Shown here: piece after piece, positions 28,896 through 37,407 of the stretch
Position numbering within the stretch: the first letter of the stretch is position 1
Layout: each line of letters starts with the position of its first letter
Assembly: GCF_006539545.1 (NCBI RefSeq)
Contig: NZ_BJNF01000042.1
Coordinates: 1-64,000, forward strand
Length of the DNA stretch: 64,000 nucleotides
Direction: 5' to 3'
Source of the DNA: Nitrobacter winogradskyi
Lineage (GTDB): Bacteria; Pseudomonadota; Alphaproteobacteria; Rhizobiales; Xanthobacteraceae
Position numbers and translations under genes: made by a program
The notes under the pieces: generated by a model
What the model saw: the letters and a program-made list of their open reading frames with translations, nothing else
Database searches by the model: none
Told to the model about the DNA's origin: nothing

Positions 28896-29900
28896 GTGGG
28901 ACAGAAACCGACAGGGGATTACGGATCGGATGGAGAATACAAGCATCCGGATCCCGTAACGGATCAGGCGCTCGACTGGTTCATTCGACTCCAGGAAGAG
29001 CGCGACCCGGCGACGCTGGCGGAGTTTGAGGCGTGGCGGCGATCGGACATCCGCTGCGGCCAGGCATTTGCGCGTATCTCCGCGATGCACGACATGCCTT
29101 CCTTACGCAAGGCGACCGAAACCGACGCCCGCCGGCTCGGACTGGACGTGCCCCCATCCGTGGTTTCGGTGCGGGAACGGAAGGCGCGGCGAGACTGGAT
29201 CCCGGCTGTTGCCGCCGCTGCCGCCGTCCTCCTGCTGCTGATAGGCTGGCAGCAGTTGCCGGGCGTCATGCTGCGGTGGCAATCTGACTATATGACAGCA
29301 ACCGGCCAGCGCGAGACCATCACGCTGCCGGACGGGTCGACCGCGACGCTCAACACCTCAACCGCCATTGCCGTTGATTTTTCTGGCGGTCGCCGCCGGG
29401 TCACATTGCTCGACGGTGAAGCCTATTTCGACGTCCGGCATGATCCGTCACGGCCATTTGTCGTCGCAGGGCATTTCGCGGAGGTCGAGGTCAAGGGGAC
29501 TGCCTTCAGCGTCAGGACTGAGAATGGTCAGGACACTGTCGTGCTCGAACGTGGCCGCGTTGAGGTGAGCGGCCAGGCCGATCACGAATTCCTCGCGCCG
29601 GGGCAGATGATTGTCGCCAGCGCATCCGGCCTGTCCGCGGTAGAGGCAGCGGACATCGATCAATCGCTTGCATGGCGCAACGGCCGGATCGTGTTTCGCG
29701 ACCGGCCATTCCGCGCCGCATTGGGCGACCTCGAACGCTATTTTGACGGACGGGTCGTGGTCATAGGCAGCCTGGCGTCGGATCGCCTAGTGAGCGGACA
29801 TTATCGTATCGATGATCCTGACGCAGCTATCAGGACGCTCGCGCGATCGGCCGGTGCCGACGTCACGCGACTTCCGGGCGGAATCCTGATCTTGCGTTAA
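28896..29900 (+). CDS. fecR: FecR-type anti-sigma/signal-transducing membrane protein
   Basis: This 334-residue protein has a cytoplasmic N-terminal DUF4880-like helical domain (DQALDWFIRLQEERDP, EFEAWRRSD). A single membrane helix at about 100-117 follows (WIPAVAAAAAVLLLLIGW), and then the periplasmic FecR domain (TLPDGSTATLNTSTAIAVDF, VTLLDGEAYFDVRHD) and a C-terminal STN-like part. It receives the receptor signal and controls FecI. The start is taken as the GTG at 28896, which has no clear ribosome-binding site. No alternative gives a complete N-terminus. Confidence 0.9.
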   Translation: MGQKPTGDYGSDGEYKHPDPVTDQALDWFIRLQEERDPATLAEFEAWRRSDIRCGQAFARISAMHDMPSLRKATETDARRLGLDVPPSVVSVRERKARRDWIPAVAAAAAVLLLLIGWQQLPGVMLRWQSDYMTATGQRETITLPDGSTATLNTSTAIAVDFSGGRRRVTLLDGEAYFDVRHDPSRPFVVAGHFAEVEVKGTAFSVRTENGQDTVVLERGRVEVSGQADHEFLAPGQMIVASASGLSAVEAADIDQSLAWRNGRIVFRDRPFRAALGDLERYFDGRVVVIGSLASDRLVSGHYRIDDPDAAIRTLARSAGADVTRLPGGILILR

Positions 29901-29953
29901 AGCATTTTCCGGCGAAGTGGATACCGGTTCGCCGGAAGAAAATGCGACCAGAC
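29898..29953. repeat. Intergenic palindromic repeat, family B copy 2
   Basis: This repeat overlaps the fecR stop codon and aligns with the repeat at 21667-21721 read on the opposite strand (AGCATTTTC, GCGAAG, GATACCGGTTCGC). A further inverted repeat (CTAG...CTAG with CCGAT/ATCGG, about 29962-30003) follows. The presence of a core-genome repeat here suggests this part has resided long in this lineage or was acquired from a close relative. Confidence 0.55.
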
Positions 29954-30018
29954 AATAATTTCTAGAGCATGGCCCGATTCAACTTGATCGGATCATACTC
30001 TAGCGACCAAACTTTTTT

Positions 30019-30043
30019 TGTGACGGATCGACCCCTCATCGTC
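30019..30043 (+). promoter_or_regulatory. Candidate FecI-dependent promoter P2 (upstream of receptor)
   Basis: TGTGACGG at 30019-30026 and CGTC at 30040-30043 reproduce the pair before fecR with 13 instead of 14 nt between the two blocks. A CCCTCAT/ATGAGGG hairpin (30033-30056) overlaps it. It lies 72 nt before the receptor start codon. Confidence 0.45.
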
Positions 30044-30114
30044 CCTGTTATGAGGGCCGAGTTTTCACAAGGTGTGACAAGCAGCCCTCTGCATCTGGTT
30101 GAGGGCAGCGAGCG

Positions 30115-32622
30115 ATGAACGATCGGGGGATCGCAAGTCAGAATAACATTTCGGCATCGAGCAAGGATGGACGGAGGAAACGTCTCGCAGTTGTTCTGCT
30201 CGGTTCGACCGTCCTCGCCTGTGGCGCCACGAATGCGCCCATCATCGTCCCCGCCCAGGCGCAGCAGACTGCCCGCACTGTTCAATTCTCGATCCCTGCC
30301 CAGCCGCTCTCCTCCGCGGTGGATGCATTCAGCCGCGTCACCGGCTGGCAGGTCGGATATTCATCCGATATCGCCCGCTCGACGACCACGCGCGCTGTCT
30401 CGGGCGTCATGACGCCTGCTCAGGCGTTGCGGACCATGGTGGCCGGAACCGGCGTCACCGTCAGCATTACCGGCCCGGCGAGCGCCGCGTTGGTTTCGGG
30501 TGCGGCCAATGCAGGGAGCGGCGGCGCGGTGCTGGCCGGCGCGATCTCGCTCGATACGATTGACGTGCAGGGCGCTGGAAATCCCAACTCCACGATGTCG
30601 CTGCCTCCGGCCTATGCCGGCGGACAGGTGGCGCGCGGTGGCCAGCTCGGGATGCTTGGCAATAGAGACATGATGGACACGCCATTCCATCAGACCAACT
30701 ACACGCGCAAGCTTATCGAGAATCAGCAGGCTAGAAGCATTGCCGAAGTGCTCTCCAACGATCCATCGGTGGCCAAAATATACGACACAGGCGGTGGCTT
30801 CGGTAAAGAGCAATGGGCCATCCGAGGAGTCGGCGCCAACGCACATAACGTATCCTTCGGCGGCCTGTTCGGCATTACACAATCACTAGACAGTGCCACG
30901 GCGGTGGAAACGATCGAGCGGGTCGAGGTGCTGAAGGGAGCGAGCACTCTGCTCAACGGCCTGCCGCCGACCCAGGGTGCGCATCTTGGCACAGTAAACC
31001 TGGTGCCGAAACGCGCCGGCGACGAGCCGTTGATCGCTTTTACACCGAACTATGCGATGAACAGCCAGTTCGGCGGCCACCTCGATGCCGGTCAGCGCTT
31101 CGGCGACAACAAAGAATTCGGTGTCCGTTTCAATGGAGTGTACCGCAGCGGCGATACTCCCATCGACTATAACTCGCGCGAAACAAGAGTGGCCGCGCTC
31201 GGCCTCGACTATCGGGGCGAAACCGTCCGCTTGTCTGCCGACTTTGGCTATCAATACCTCAACACTCGTGGAAACCGAGCGCCAGTGACTGTCGCGTTGG
31301 ATGCCCCGGTTCCGATGCCGCCTCACACTACTCATAACTGGGTACAGCCATGGGAATATCATAAAGTAGAGAGCAAGTACGCCACGACGCGCGGCGAGTG
31401 GGACATCACCGAGAACGTGACCGCCTATGCAGCATTCGGGCGCGGCAAATCGGGTGTGAGGGTCGCAGAATATTATCCGACTCTTGTGGACGCAGTGGGC
31501 ACAATGGCCGCATCGTCCGCCTATCAATACATTTACTTCAGGCACGCGACCACTGCCGAGACAGGTCTGCGGGGGCATGTGGAGACCGGCCCGGTGAAAC
31601 ATGCGGTAGCCTTGGCGGCGGGATGGGGCCGCGAAAATTACGGGGACAATGACGGGGACGATTGGAATGGCTCCGCAGTCCTTCCGGCTACAAATCTGTA
31701 CAATCCTGTCTATTTCCCTCAGCCGAATTTTCCCCGGCTCGGCGATCCCGCCAGTGCGCCGATATCAAGTCGCACCGAGAATCTGGGCTTTACGCTGGCC
31801 GATACCATGTCTGCCCTGGACGAGCGCATCCAATTGATGCTCGGCATCAGGCACCAGAGAGTGAAGCGAAGGTCCTTCAGCAGCGGTTCTCAATATGACG
31901 ATGGTGCCCTGTCTCCGGCCGCAGCGCTGATCGTCAAGCCGTGGCAGAATGTCTCCTTGTACGCCAATTACATGGAGGCCCTGGAAGCCGGCCAGATTGC
32001 ACCGACCAATGCGGTGAACGTCGGGGAAGTTTTTCCGCCCTTCAAGACAACGCAATCCGAGGTCGGCGCGAAGGTCGATTTCGGCCACATAGCGGCGACG
32101 CTCGCTGCCTTCACTGCTACGCGGCCGACTTACGGTCGAGATCCCGACACCTTGATCTTTGGCGAGGTCGGCAAGACTCGCTATCAGGGAATCGAGTTCA
32201 CGACCTTTGGCCAAGCGACTGACAGTATCCGTTTCGTCGGCGGGTTTACGTTTCTCGATCCCAGGCTGATCGAAACCCCGGACGGAACTAACATCGGCAA
32301 CCGGATCGTCGGTACTCCCAGATATCGTGCCACCCTCAGCCTGGATTGGGACACTCCGTTCATCGAGGGGCTCACCCTGGGTGGGATGGCGCAATGGCAG
32401 TCCTTCTCATTCCTTGATAACGCGAACATGCAAAAAGTCGATGGCTGGTATCGTTTCGATCTGAATGCAAGCTACACGATCAGACAACCGGGCTGGAAGC
32501 CGATCATCGTCCGTGCAAGCCTGCGCAACGTATTGGACAGGAGCTACTGGGCATCTTCCTATTGGCAACTGGGTCTGAGCGAGCCGCGCACGTTCCTGCT
32601 GTCGACGACGTTTCAGTTCTAG
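30115..32622 (+). CDS. TonB-dependent siderophore receptor with signalling domain
   Basis: This 835-residue outer-membrane receptor has a signal peptide (cleavage likely near AQAQQ, about residue 50). An N-terminal STN signalling domain (about 55-120; FSIPAQPLSSAVDAFSRVTG) follows, then a plug (SIAEVLSNDPSVAKIYDTGG ... VERVEVLKGASTLLNG) and a 22-strand barrel ending in the C-terminal phenylalanine (TTFQF). The STN domain marks it as a transducer that talks to FecR as well as a transporter. The ligand is probably a ferric siderophore, and the exact compound is not deducible. It is the third gene of the fecI-fecR-receptor module. Confidence 0.93.
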   Translation: MNDRGIASQNNISASSKDGRRKRLAVVLLGSTVLACGATNAPIIVPAQAQQTARTVQFSIPAQPLSSAVDAFSRVTGWQVGYSSDIARSTTTRAVSGVMTPAQALRTMVAGTGVTVSITGPASAALVSGAANAGSGGAVLAGAISLDTIDVQGAGNPNSTMSLPPAYAGGQVARGGQLGMLGNRDMMDTPFHQTNYTRKLIENQQARSIAEVLSNDPSVAKIYDTGGGFGKEQWAIRGVGANAHNVSFGGLFGITQSLDSATAVETIERVEVLKGASTLLNGLPPTQGAHLGTVNLVPKRAGDEPLIAFTPNYAMNSQFGGHLDAGQRFGDNKEFGVRFNGVYRSGDTPIDYNSRETRVAALGLDYRGETVRLSADFGYQYLNTRGNRAPVTVALDAPVPMPPHTTHNWVQPWEYHKVESKYATTRGEWDITENVTAYAAFGRGKSGVRVAEYYPTLVDAVGTMAASSAYQYIYFRHATTAETGLRGHVETGPVKHAVALAAGWGRENYGDNDGDDWNGSAVLPATNLYNPVYFPQPNFPRLGDPASAPISSRTENLGFTLADTMSALDERIQLMLGIRHQRVKRRSFSSGSQYDDGALSPAAALIVKPWQNVSLYANYMEALEAGQIAPTNAVNVGEVFPPFKTTQSEVGAKVDFGHIAATLAAFTATRPTYGRDPDTLIFGEVGKTRYQGIEFTTFGQATDSIRFVGGFTFLDPRLIETPDGTNIGNRIVGTPRYRATLSLDWDTPFIEGLTLGGMAQWQSFSFLDNANMQKVDGWYRFDLNASYTIRQPGWKPIIVRASLRNVLDRSYWASSYWQLGLSEPRTFLLSTTFQF

Positions 32623-32750
32623 GGATGGCGAACGCGATCGTTCTTATCGGAGAGTCCGCCCGCGAGTCTGTACCTCGTCCCAACGACTAAACTCGCGAAG
32701 TAGCAGGTTCAATCAACAGGCTGGTCCGTCCACTCTATGAGAAAACTGCT

Positions 32751-33257
32751 ATGCTGACATTGGTCAACGATACATCGGATCAACAATTTCTCTCACCGCC
32801 AAAGCGTCGATCAGATTCGCAACCGCGCCGAAGCGATTATAACCGCCGCCGTTTCCTCGCCTGGCTGCGCGACGAGATAACGATCCTCCGCGCGCTCGGC
32901 ATGGATCATCGCCGCATTGCCGCGCAACTTGACATCGAGGAGCATGACGTGCGGGTGTTCTCTCCGAAACCGAAGGAGAAAATCCTGTGTCGTAATCTCC
33001 CCCGTCGGGCCATCGACGCGCTGCTGCACGGCCGCCATGCCTCGCTGGGCGGCAGGACTGTCGCCAAGCGCAGCCGGCATCTCGTCAAGATCGCCTCGGC
33101 CTACACCTGGGAAGAACTTATGGCCGAACCGGGCGTCGGCACCGTAACAGCCTCAGAAATAAGACTCTGGCTTGAAGAGCGTGGCGCCGCGCTGCGGCCT
33201 TCGCCCGATGGCGCGGCAAATTGGTATCGATCCACGCCTACACCGGACATCAGTTGA
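32751..33257 (+). CDS. Hypothetical protein with RNA-polymerase-alpha-CTD-like tail
   Basis: This is a 168-residue basic protein. Residues about 30-70 look like a DNA-binding helical segment (LRALGMDHRRIAAQLDIEE). Residues about 85-150 (AIDALL ... YTWEELMAEPGVGTVTASEI ... LEERGAAL) follow the pattern of the helix-hairpin-helix alpha-CTD of RNA polymerase. There is no clear ribosome-binding site before the ATG. It lies alone between the receptor and the LysR gene. It could be a small transcription factor of the element, and no function is established. Confidence 0.6.
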   Translation: MLTLVNDTSDQQFLSPPKRRSDSQPRRSDYNRRRFLAWLRDEITILRALGMDHRRIAAQLDIEEHDVRVFSPKPKEKILCRNLPRRAIDALLHGRHASLGGRTVAKRSRHLVKIASAYTWEELMAEPGVGTVTASEIRLWLEERGAALRPSPDGAANWYRSTPTPDIS

Positions 33258-33395
33258 GCGGCGCAAGATGGGCAGGTGAGAGCCTCACCAGTCGAAACTC
33301 AAGGACGCAGATCGTAACCAGGTCGCTCACCGCGCTGAATGGGGCACAACGGCACGCAAACCAGCAGAGGCGAAACAAGAAGTGGCGAGGACAAA

Positions 33396-34406
33396 ATGGG
33401 AAGCAAATCTCGTCGCGACGTGAAGTCGCGCCGCAACGAGCTGACCATTGAGCTTCGCCATCTGCGCTATTTCATAGCTGCCGCCGAGCATGGCAGTTTT
33501 CGCAAGGCCGGTGTGGCCCGCGGCGTACAGGAATCGGCGATCAGCCGTCGTGTTCGCGATCTCGAAGACGAGTTGGGAGCTTCTCTGTTCAACCGCTACA
33601 ATGGCGGTGTCCGTCTGACTTTCGCAGGCGAGCGCTTTCTAAGCCGAGCGCGCCAGATCATCCGGAACGTCGGGCATGGCGCGGAAGACGTCGCATCGAT
33701 CGGACGCTCGGAGGACGGCCGTGTCAGAGTCGGCATCTATTCGTCTATCGCCTCCGGATTCCTCGCCGAGCTGCTGCGCATGTATGAGGATAAACACCGC
33801 AGCGTCGATGTTGAGATGATCGAGGGTAATCCCTCCGAGCATGTCGCCGCAATTCGGGAATTCAAGCTTGACGTGGCATTTTTGAGGGGATCGCGTGCGT
33901 GGGCCGACTGCGAAACAGTATATCTTTGGTCAGAGCGCGCATTCGCAGTGTTGCCTGATAATCACGCCCTGGCAAAGCGCGAAGAAATCCAGTGGCAGGA
34001 CCTAACGGGGCAGGCTTTCATCGTCAGTGACTCGGCGCCTGGACAGGAGATCTACGATTATCTGGTCTTGCGCATGGCGGACCTCGGCCGGCATCCGGAT
34101 ATCCGGGTTCAATATGTCGGTCGCGACAATCTGCTGCCTCTCGTGGCCCTTGGGCGAGGACTGACCGTCGTCAGCGAAGCGATGACGGCGGCGCTATTTC
34201 CCGGTCTCTGCTATCGCCCGATCGCCGGCGAGATTCTTCGCTTCAATGCGGTGTGGTCGCCAAAGAACGACAATCCCGCGTTTCGACGCTTTCTTAGCCT
34301 TGCGCGCTCGATAGCGGCGTCACGGAAACCGGACGGCATCAAGCTCCCGTCTTCGACGATTGTTGGGAGCGGCGGGCTTTCGCGAAAGCGCGATCGGTTG
34401 CCATAA
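33396..34406 (+). CDS. LysR family transcriptional regulator
   Basis: This 336-residue protein has an N-terminal winged helix-turn-helix (LRHLRYFIAAAEHGSFRKAG, SRRVRDLEDELGASLFNRY) and a periplasmic-binding-protein-like effector domain (VRVGIYSSIASGFLAELLRM ... VALGRGLTVVSEAM). The ATG at 33396 has CGAGGA 6 nt upstream and is preferred over one at 33339. It is convergent with the Trb operon, and its last 68 bp overlap the 3' end of the DUF2274 gene. LysR genes at this spot are common in related ICEs, so a role in regulating transfer is plausible. Confidence 0.88.
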   Translation: MGSKSRRDVKSRRNELTIELRHLRYFIAAAEHGSFRKAGVARGVQESAISRRVRDLEDELGASLFNRYNGGVRLTFAGERFLSRARQIIRNVGHGAEDVASIGRSEDGRVRVGIYSSIASGFLAELLRMYEDKHRSVDVEMIEGNPSEHVAAIREFKLDVAFLRGSRAWADCETVYLWSERAFAVLPDNHALAKREEIQWQDLTGQAFIVSDSAPGQEIYDYLVLRMADLGRHPDIRVQYVGRDNLLPLVALGRGLTVVSEAMTAALFPGLCYRPIAGEILRFNAVWSPKNDNPAFRRFLSLARSIAASRKPDGIKLPSSTIVGSGGLSRKRDRLP

Positions 34407-34575
34407 AGCGTGCAAGCATCGGCGCGATCAGCTTGAGCGGGTCTGCCGATGGCTGCCCGTCATCGGTCAGCAAGCGTGCGTAGAGCTTCAAGTCCTGAAA
34501 CACTGTCGCAGGCAGTTCATGCGACACTTTCACAGGCTTGTCGTCGGGAAGCGGGCCGAGTTTCAGCTTGGTCAT
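34339..34575 (-). CDS. DUF2274 family protein
   Basis: This 78-residue protein starts MTKLKLGPLPDDKPVKVSHE and continues LPATVFQDLKLYARLL. It belongs to DUF2274, a family of small proteins found immediately downstream of trbI in Trb-type ICEs. It looks like a short DNA-binding or accessory protein, but its function is unknown. AGGGG precedes the ATG at 34575 by about 8 nt. A second ATG at 34581 overlaps the trbI stop (ATGA) and is an alternative start. Its 3' end overlaps the LysR gene on the other strand. Confidence 0.82.
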   Translation of the reverse strand: MTKLKLGPLPDDKPVKVSHELPATVFQDLKLYARLLTDDGQPSADPLKLIAPMLARFMATDRAFAKARRSQQSSKTGA

Positions 34576-34577
34576 GG

Positions 34578-35738
34578 TCATCCCCTGTAGGGCTCGAGGG
34601 CTAAATCTCTCGTGACGACGATCCTGACCGGAAAGCTCGGCCGGATGGTGAGCGTCGGCGGGACGTTGAGCTGGCGACGGACAATCTGTTGTCCCGCGTC
34701 GTTGATGGTGGTCTGACCGCCGTTGCGGATGGCGCGGAGCAAGCGGTCCTCGTCGTTGATGGCAAGCTCGGCGCCGACAGAGAGCAGCGTCGACAGACCG
34801 GCCGCCTTGGCCAGATCCCACCAGTGATAATCAACGCCATCCTCAAGGCCGGCATAGCCCGCAGCGTCTGCGCCGGGCTGGCGCTCCAGCACGATAGAGC
34901 GGCCATTCGGGAGAATGAGCCTGTTCCAGACGAGCAGCACGCGGCGCTGGCCGAACTGCACATTGTTGTCGTACTGGCCGATCACCCGTGTTCCTTGCGG
35001 CACAAGCAGGATGCGGCCGGTGGGGCTGTCGTAGATGTTCTCCGTCACCTGCGCCGTGATCTGGCCGGGCAGATCGGAACGGATGCCGGTGATCAGCGCG
35101 GCAGAGATCACGGCTCCGGCCTGAAGCACGAAGGGCGAGGCCGGCGGCATGACGCGATCCGGCGAGGTCGTGCGGCGATCGACGGAGGCGTTGAGAAAAG
35201 CAAGCTGCTTGTCCTGCGCGGTTGGCTGGCTGCGTTGGCCGGTCACATCAAACCCACCGAAATTCGGCATGGCCATGCCGGCCTGCGATGCGACCGCGCT
35301 CGCCGCACCCGGTGCGGTCTGGAAGAACACGCCGCTGGTGCGCGCGGCCTCGATCTCGGCCAGCCGGCGTTGTTCGGCCTCATCGACCCTGGGTGCCGCA
35401 ATCGTCGGCGGCACGACAGGCTGGCCCCTGTTCTGCGCATCGACGATCGGACGCCCGAGATCACCGGGCAATGGCGGGCCGAGGATTGGTCCGGTGTAGT
35501 CGCGCGGCAAGCCCGCCAAGCCGTCTGCGGGTTGCCGGTTGGTGGTGGAGTAAAGCTCCTGGCCGCTCTTGTCGGCATCGCGCGTCTGGAGCGCATAGAT
35601 CAGCGCCCCAACGACGCCGAGCGACACGACGACACTGACGCCAGCGAGCACCTTGCGCGAGAGACGGGTGACGCGCGGCGGCGGAGCGCCAAGCCGCATC
35701 GGGGCCGCGGTGCTGGTCTGGTTCTGGTTCTGACTCAT
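34578..35738 (-). CDS. trbI: Conjugal transfer protein TrbI (VirB10 family)
   Basis: This 386-residue protein spans the envelope as part of the type IV secretion core complex. It has a short cytoplasmic N-terminus, a membrane helix at about 30-50 (VLAGVSVVVSLGVVGALIYAL), and a proline-rich periplasmic linker. A C-terminal VirB10/TrbI domain follows (LQAGAVISAALITGIRSDLPG, IYDSPTGRILLVPQGTRVIG, LSVGAELA). It overlaps trbG by 4 nt. It is the last structural gene of trbB-trbI. Confidence 0.95.
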   Translation of the reverse strand: MSQNQNQTSTAAPMRLGAPPPRVTRLSRKVLAGVSVVVSLGVVGALIYALQTRDADKSGQELYSTTNRQPADGLAGLPRDYTGPILGPPLPGDLGRPIVDAQNRGQPVVPPTIAAPRVDEAEQRRLAEIEAARTSGVFFQTAPGAASAVASQAGMAMPNFGGFDVTGQRSQPTAQDKQLAFLNASVDRRTTSPDRVMPPASPFVLQAGAVISAALITGIRSDLPGQITAQVTENIYDSPTGRILLVPQGTRVIGQYDNNVQFGQRRVLLVWNRLILPNGRSIVLERQPGADAAGYAGLEDGVDYHWWDLAKAAGLSTLLSVGAELAINDEDRLLRAIRNGGQTTINDAGQQIVRRQLNVPPTLTIRPSFPVRIVVTRDLALEPYRG

Positions 35739-36721
35739 AATGACGGCCTCCCGTCGGTGCGGACGATCCTGACGGTCTGCTGCCTGTCGCCACTGCTAAG
35801 GCGCAGTTCGGCCGCGCCGAACAGGCGATCGACGATCAGGATGTTGCGGTGGACGCGGCTGTTGACGATCTGTGCTTCGCCCTCCGGTCCGATGACGAAG
35901 ATCGGCGGCATCTCGCCTTGCACGATGCCGCGCGGAAACTCGACATAGACGCGGCGGCCGTCGTCATAGACGGCAACCGGCTTCCACGGTGGATTGTCGC
36001 CGGTCAGCCCATAGCGATAGTTGCGCGCGGCGGCGACTGGGATGACCGGCGTTGCCGGAATGCTCGTGTGCTGTCCAGCTGGCGGCCGCGGATAGGCCCA
36101 TGAGACAGACGGCATGTAGGGTTTTGAGCCTGAGTGCAGTTCGAGCAGGTAGGTGCGGCGGTCGGTGGTGACGACCAGGTTGGTGGTGATGTCGGCGCGC
36201 GATGGCTTCACCAGCACATGGACGCGGCGCCTTTCGCCGGAGCCGGATTCGGTGTCGCCAATAATCCAGCGTGCGGTGTCGCCGGCCGCGATCGGCCCCG
36301 CGCCGGTGAGACTCTCGCCCGGCTCCAGCGCGATGTCGGTGATCTGGCCGGGTGCGGCATAGACCTGATAGAGCGCGCCTTCCGACCACGGATAAATCTG
36401 GATGGCGTTGAAGTACCCCTCGCGGCGCGGCTGGACGCGGGCGGCTGCATTGGCGTTCTCGATGCGCGCGGCTGGCGCTCCGGCAGCAGCCCCACCCCGT
36501 GCCGGCTTCCACACAGGCGGGATATGCAACGGCTTCGGTCGATCGTCCGTCACCGATGCAGGTATGGCGGGCAGCGGTGGGACATCGGCGTCGTAGCTGA
36601 TCTGCGGCGGCTTCTGCGGTGTGGCGCAGCCGGCGAGCATGGAGCCGGACAGCAGCAAAGCTGCCAATGCGGGTTTCCGGAAAGATGGCTTTCCGTATTC
36701 GCGGATCATCAGCCGACTCAT
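35735..36721 (-). CDS. trbG: Conjugal transfer lipoprotein TrbG (VirB9 family)
   Basis: This 328-residue outer-membrane-associated core component has a type II signal with a lipobox-like LLSGSMLAGC. A VirB9/CagX domain follows (YPWSEGALYQVYAAPGQITD, VVTTDRRTYLLELHS, NYRYGLTGDNPPWKPVAVYD). The start at 36721 overlaps the trbF stop (ATGA). A longer in-frame start 300 nt upstream lies inside trbF and is rejected. Confidence 0.94.
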   Translation of the reverse strand: MSRLMIREYGKPSFRKPALAALLLSGSMLAGCATPQKPPQISYDADVPPLPAIPASVTDDRPKPLHIPPVWKPARGGAAAGAPAARIENANAAARVQPRREGYFNAIQIYPWSEGALYQVYAAPGQITDIALEPGESLTGAGPIAAGDTARWIIGDTESGSGERRRVHVLVKPSRADITTNLVVTTDRRTYLLELHSGSKPYMPSVSWAYPRPPAGQHTSIPATPVIPVAAARNYRYGLTGDNPPWKPVAVYDDGRRVYVEFPRGIVQGEMPPIFVIGPEGEAQIVNSRVHRNILIVDRLFGAAELRLSSGDRQQTVRIVRTDGRPSL

Positions 36722-37407
36722 TGGCTCATCTCCCGCGACCAGTTGATCGCATTGACATAGATTCCCAGCGGATTGGCCTTGAGCCGGTCGGCGTCGCGCG
36801 GCGGCTGGATGACGATGGTCAGGATCGCGGTCCAGCGTTCGGTGGCGGCGAGCTGGCCGTTGTCGTAGCGCCGCTCGGTCCAGGCGACGCGGAAGGAATC
36901 CGCCGACGCGCGGATGACGCTCGACACCTCGACCGCGACCTGTTGCTTTCCGACCTTTGTGAACGGGTCGTTCGATCGCGCGTAATCGTTGAGCGCGGCC
37001 GCACCGTGATCCGTCGTCCATTCATAGGCGCGAAGCCATTGTTGCCGGACAATGACGGGATCGGCGGGGATGCTCCTGACCTGCTCGATGAAGCGCGCCA
37101 GATGCCACGCGACTTGCGGATCGGTCGGCCGATAGTCGGCCACGGCCGGCGCGACCGCTTGCGCCTGGCCGAGACCGTCCACCTGCACAACCCATGGAAC
37201 GACAGTGCCGCTTGTCGTCTGCCACACCAGCGCGGCGGCGAAGCCTGTGGAGAGGATCAACGATCCGAAGGCCATGAGCCGCCAGTTCTTCGCCTGTACG
37301 CGGGCGGAGCCGATGCGTTCGTCCCAGACCTGCGCGGCGCGCTGGTATGGTGTCTCGGGTTGTGGGGTCTTGCCATAGTGGACGGCGGATCGTTTGAAGA
37401 TGCTCAT
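36718..37407 (-). CDS. trbF: Conjugal transfer protein TrbF (VirB8 family)
   Basis: This 229-residue bitopic inner-membrane protein has a cytoplasmic N-terminus (YQRAAQVWDERIGSARVQAK), a membrane helix at about 43-63 and a periplasmic NTF2-like VirB8 domain (YRPTDPQVAWHLARFIEQVR, RYDNGQLAATERWTAILTIV). It probably nucleates core-complex assembly. Its ends overlap trbL and trbG by 4 nt each, as expected in a tightly coupled operon. Confidence 0.94.
   Translation of the reverse strand: MSIFKRSAVHYGKTPQPETPYQRAAQVWDERIGSARVQAKNWRLMAFGSLILSTGFAAALVWQTTSGTVVPWVVQVDGLGQAQAVAPAVADYRPTDPQVAWHLARFIEQVRSIPADPVIVRQQWLRAYEWTTDHGAAALNDYARSNDPFTKVGKQQVAVEVSSVIRASADSFRVAWTERRYDNGQLAATERWTAILTIVIQPPRDADRLKANPLGIYVNAINWSREMSQ

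Noticed and set aside
34689-35948. Plus-strand frame of 419 codons over trbI
   Set aside because: It is antisense to trbI and has no family resemblance.
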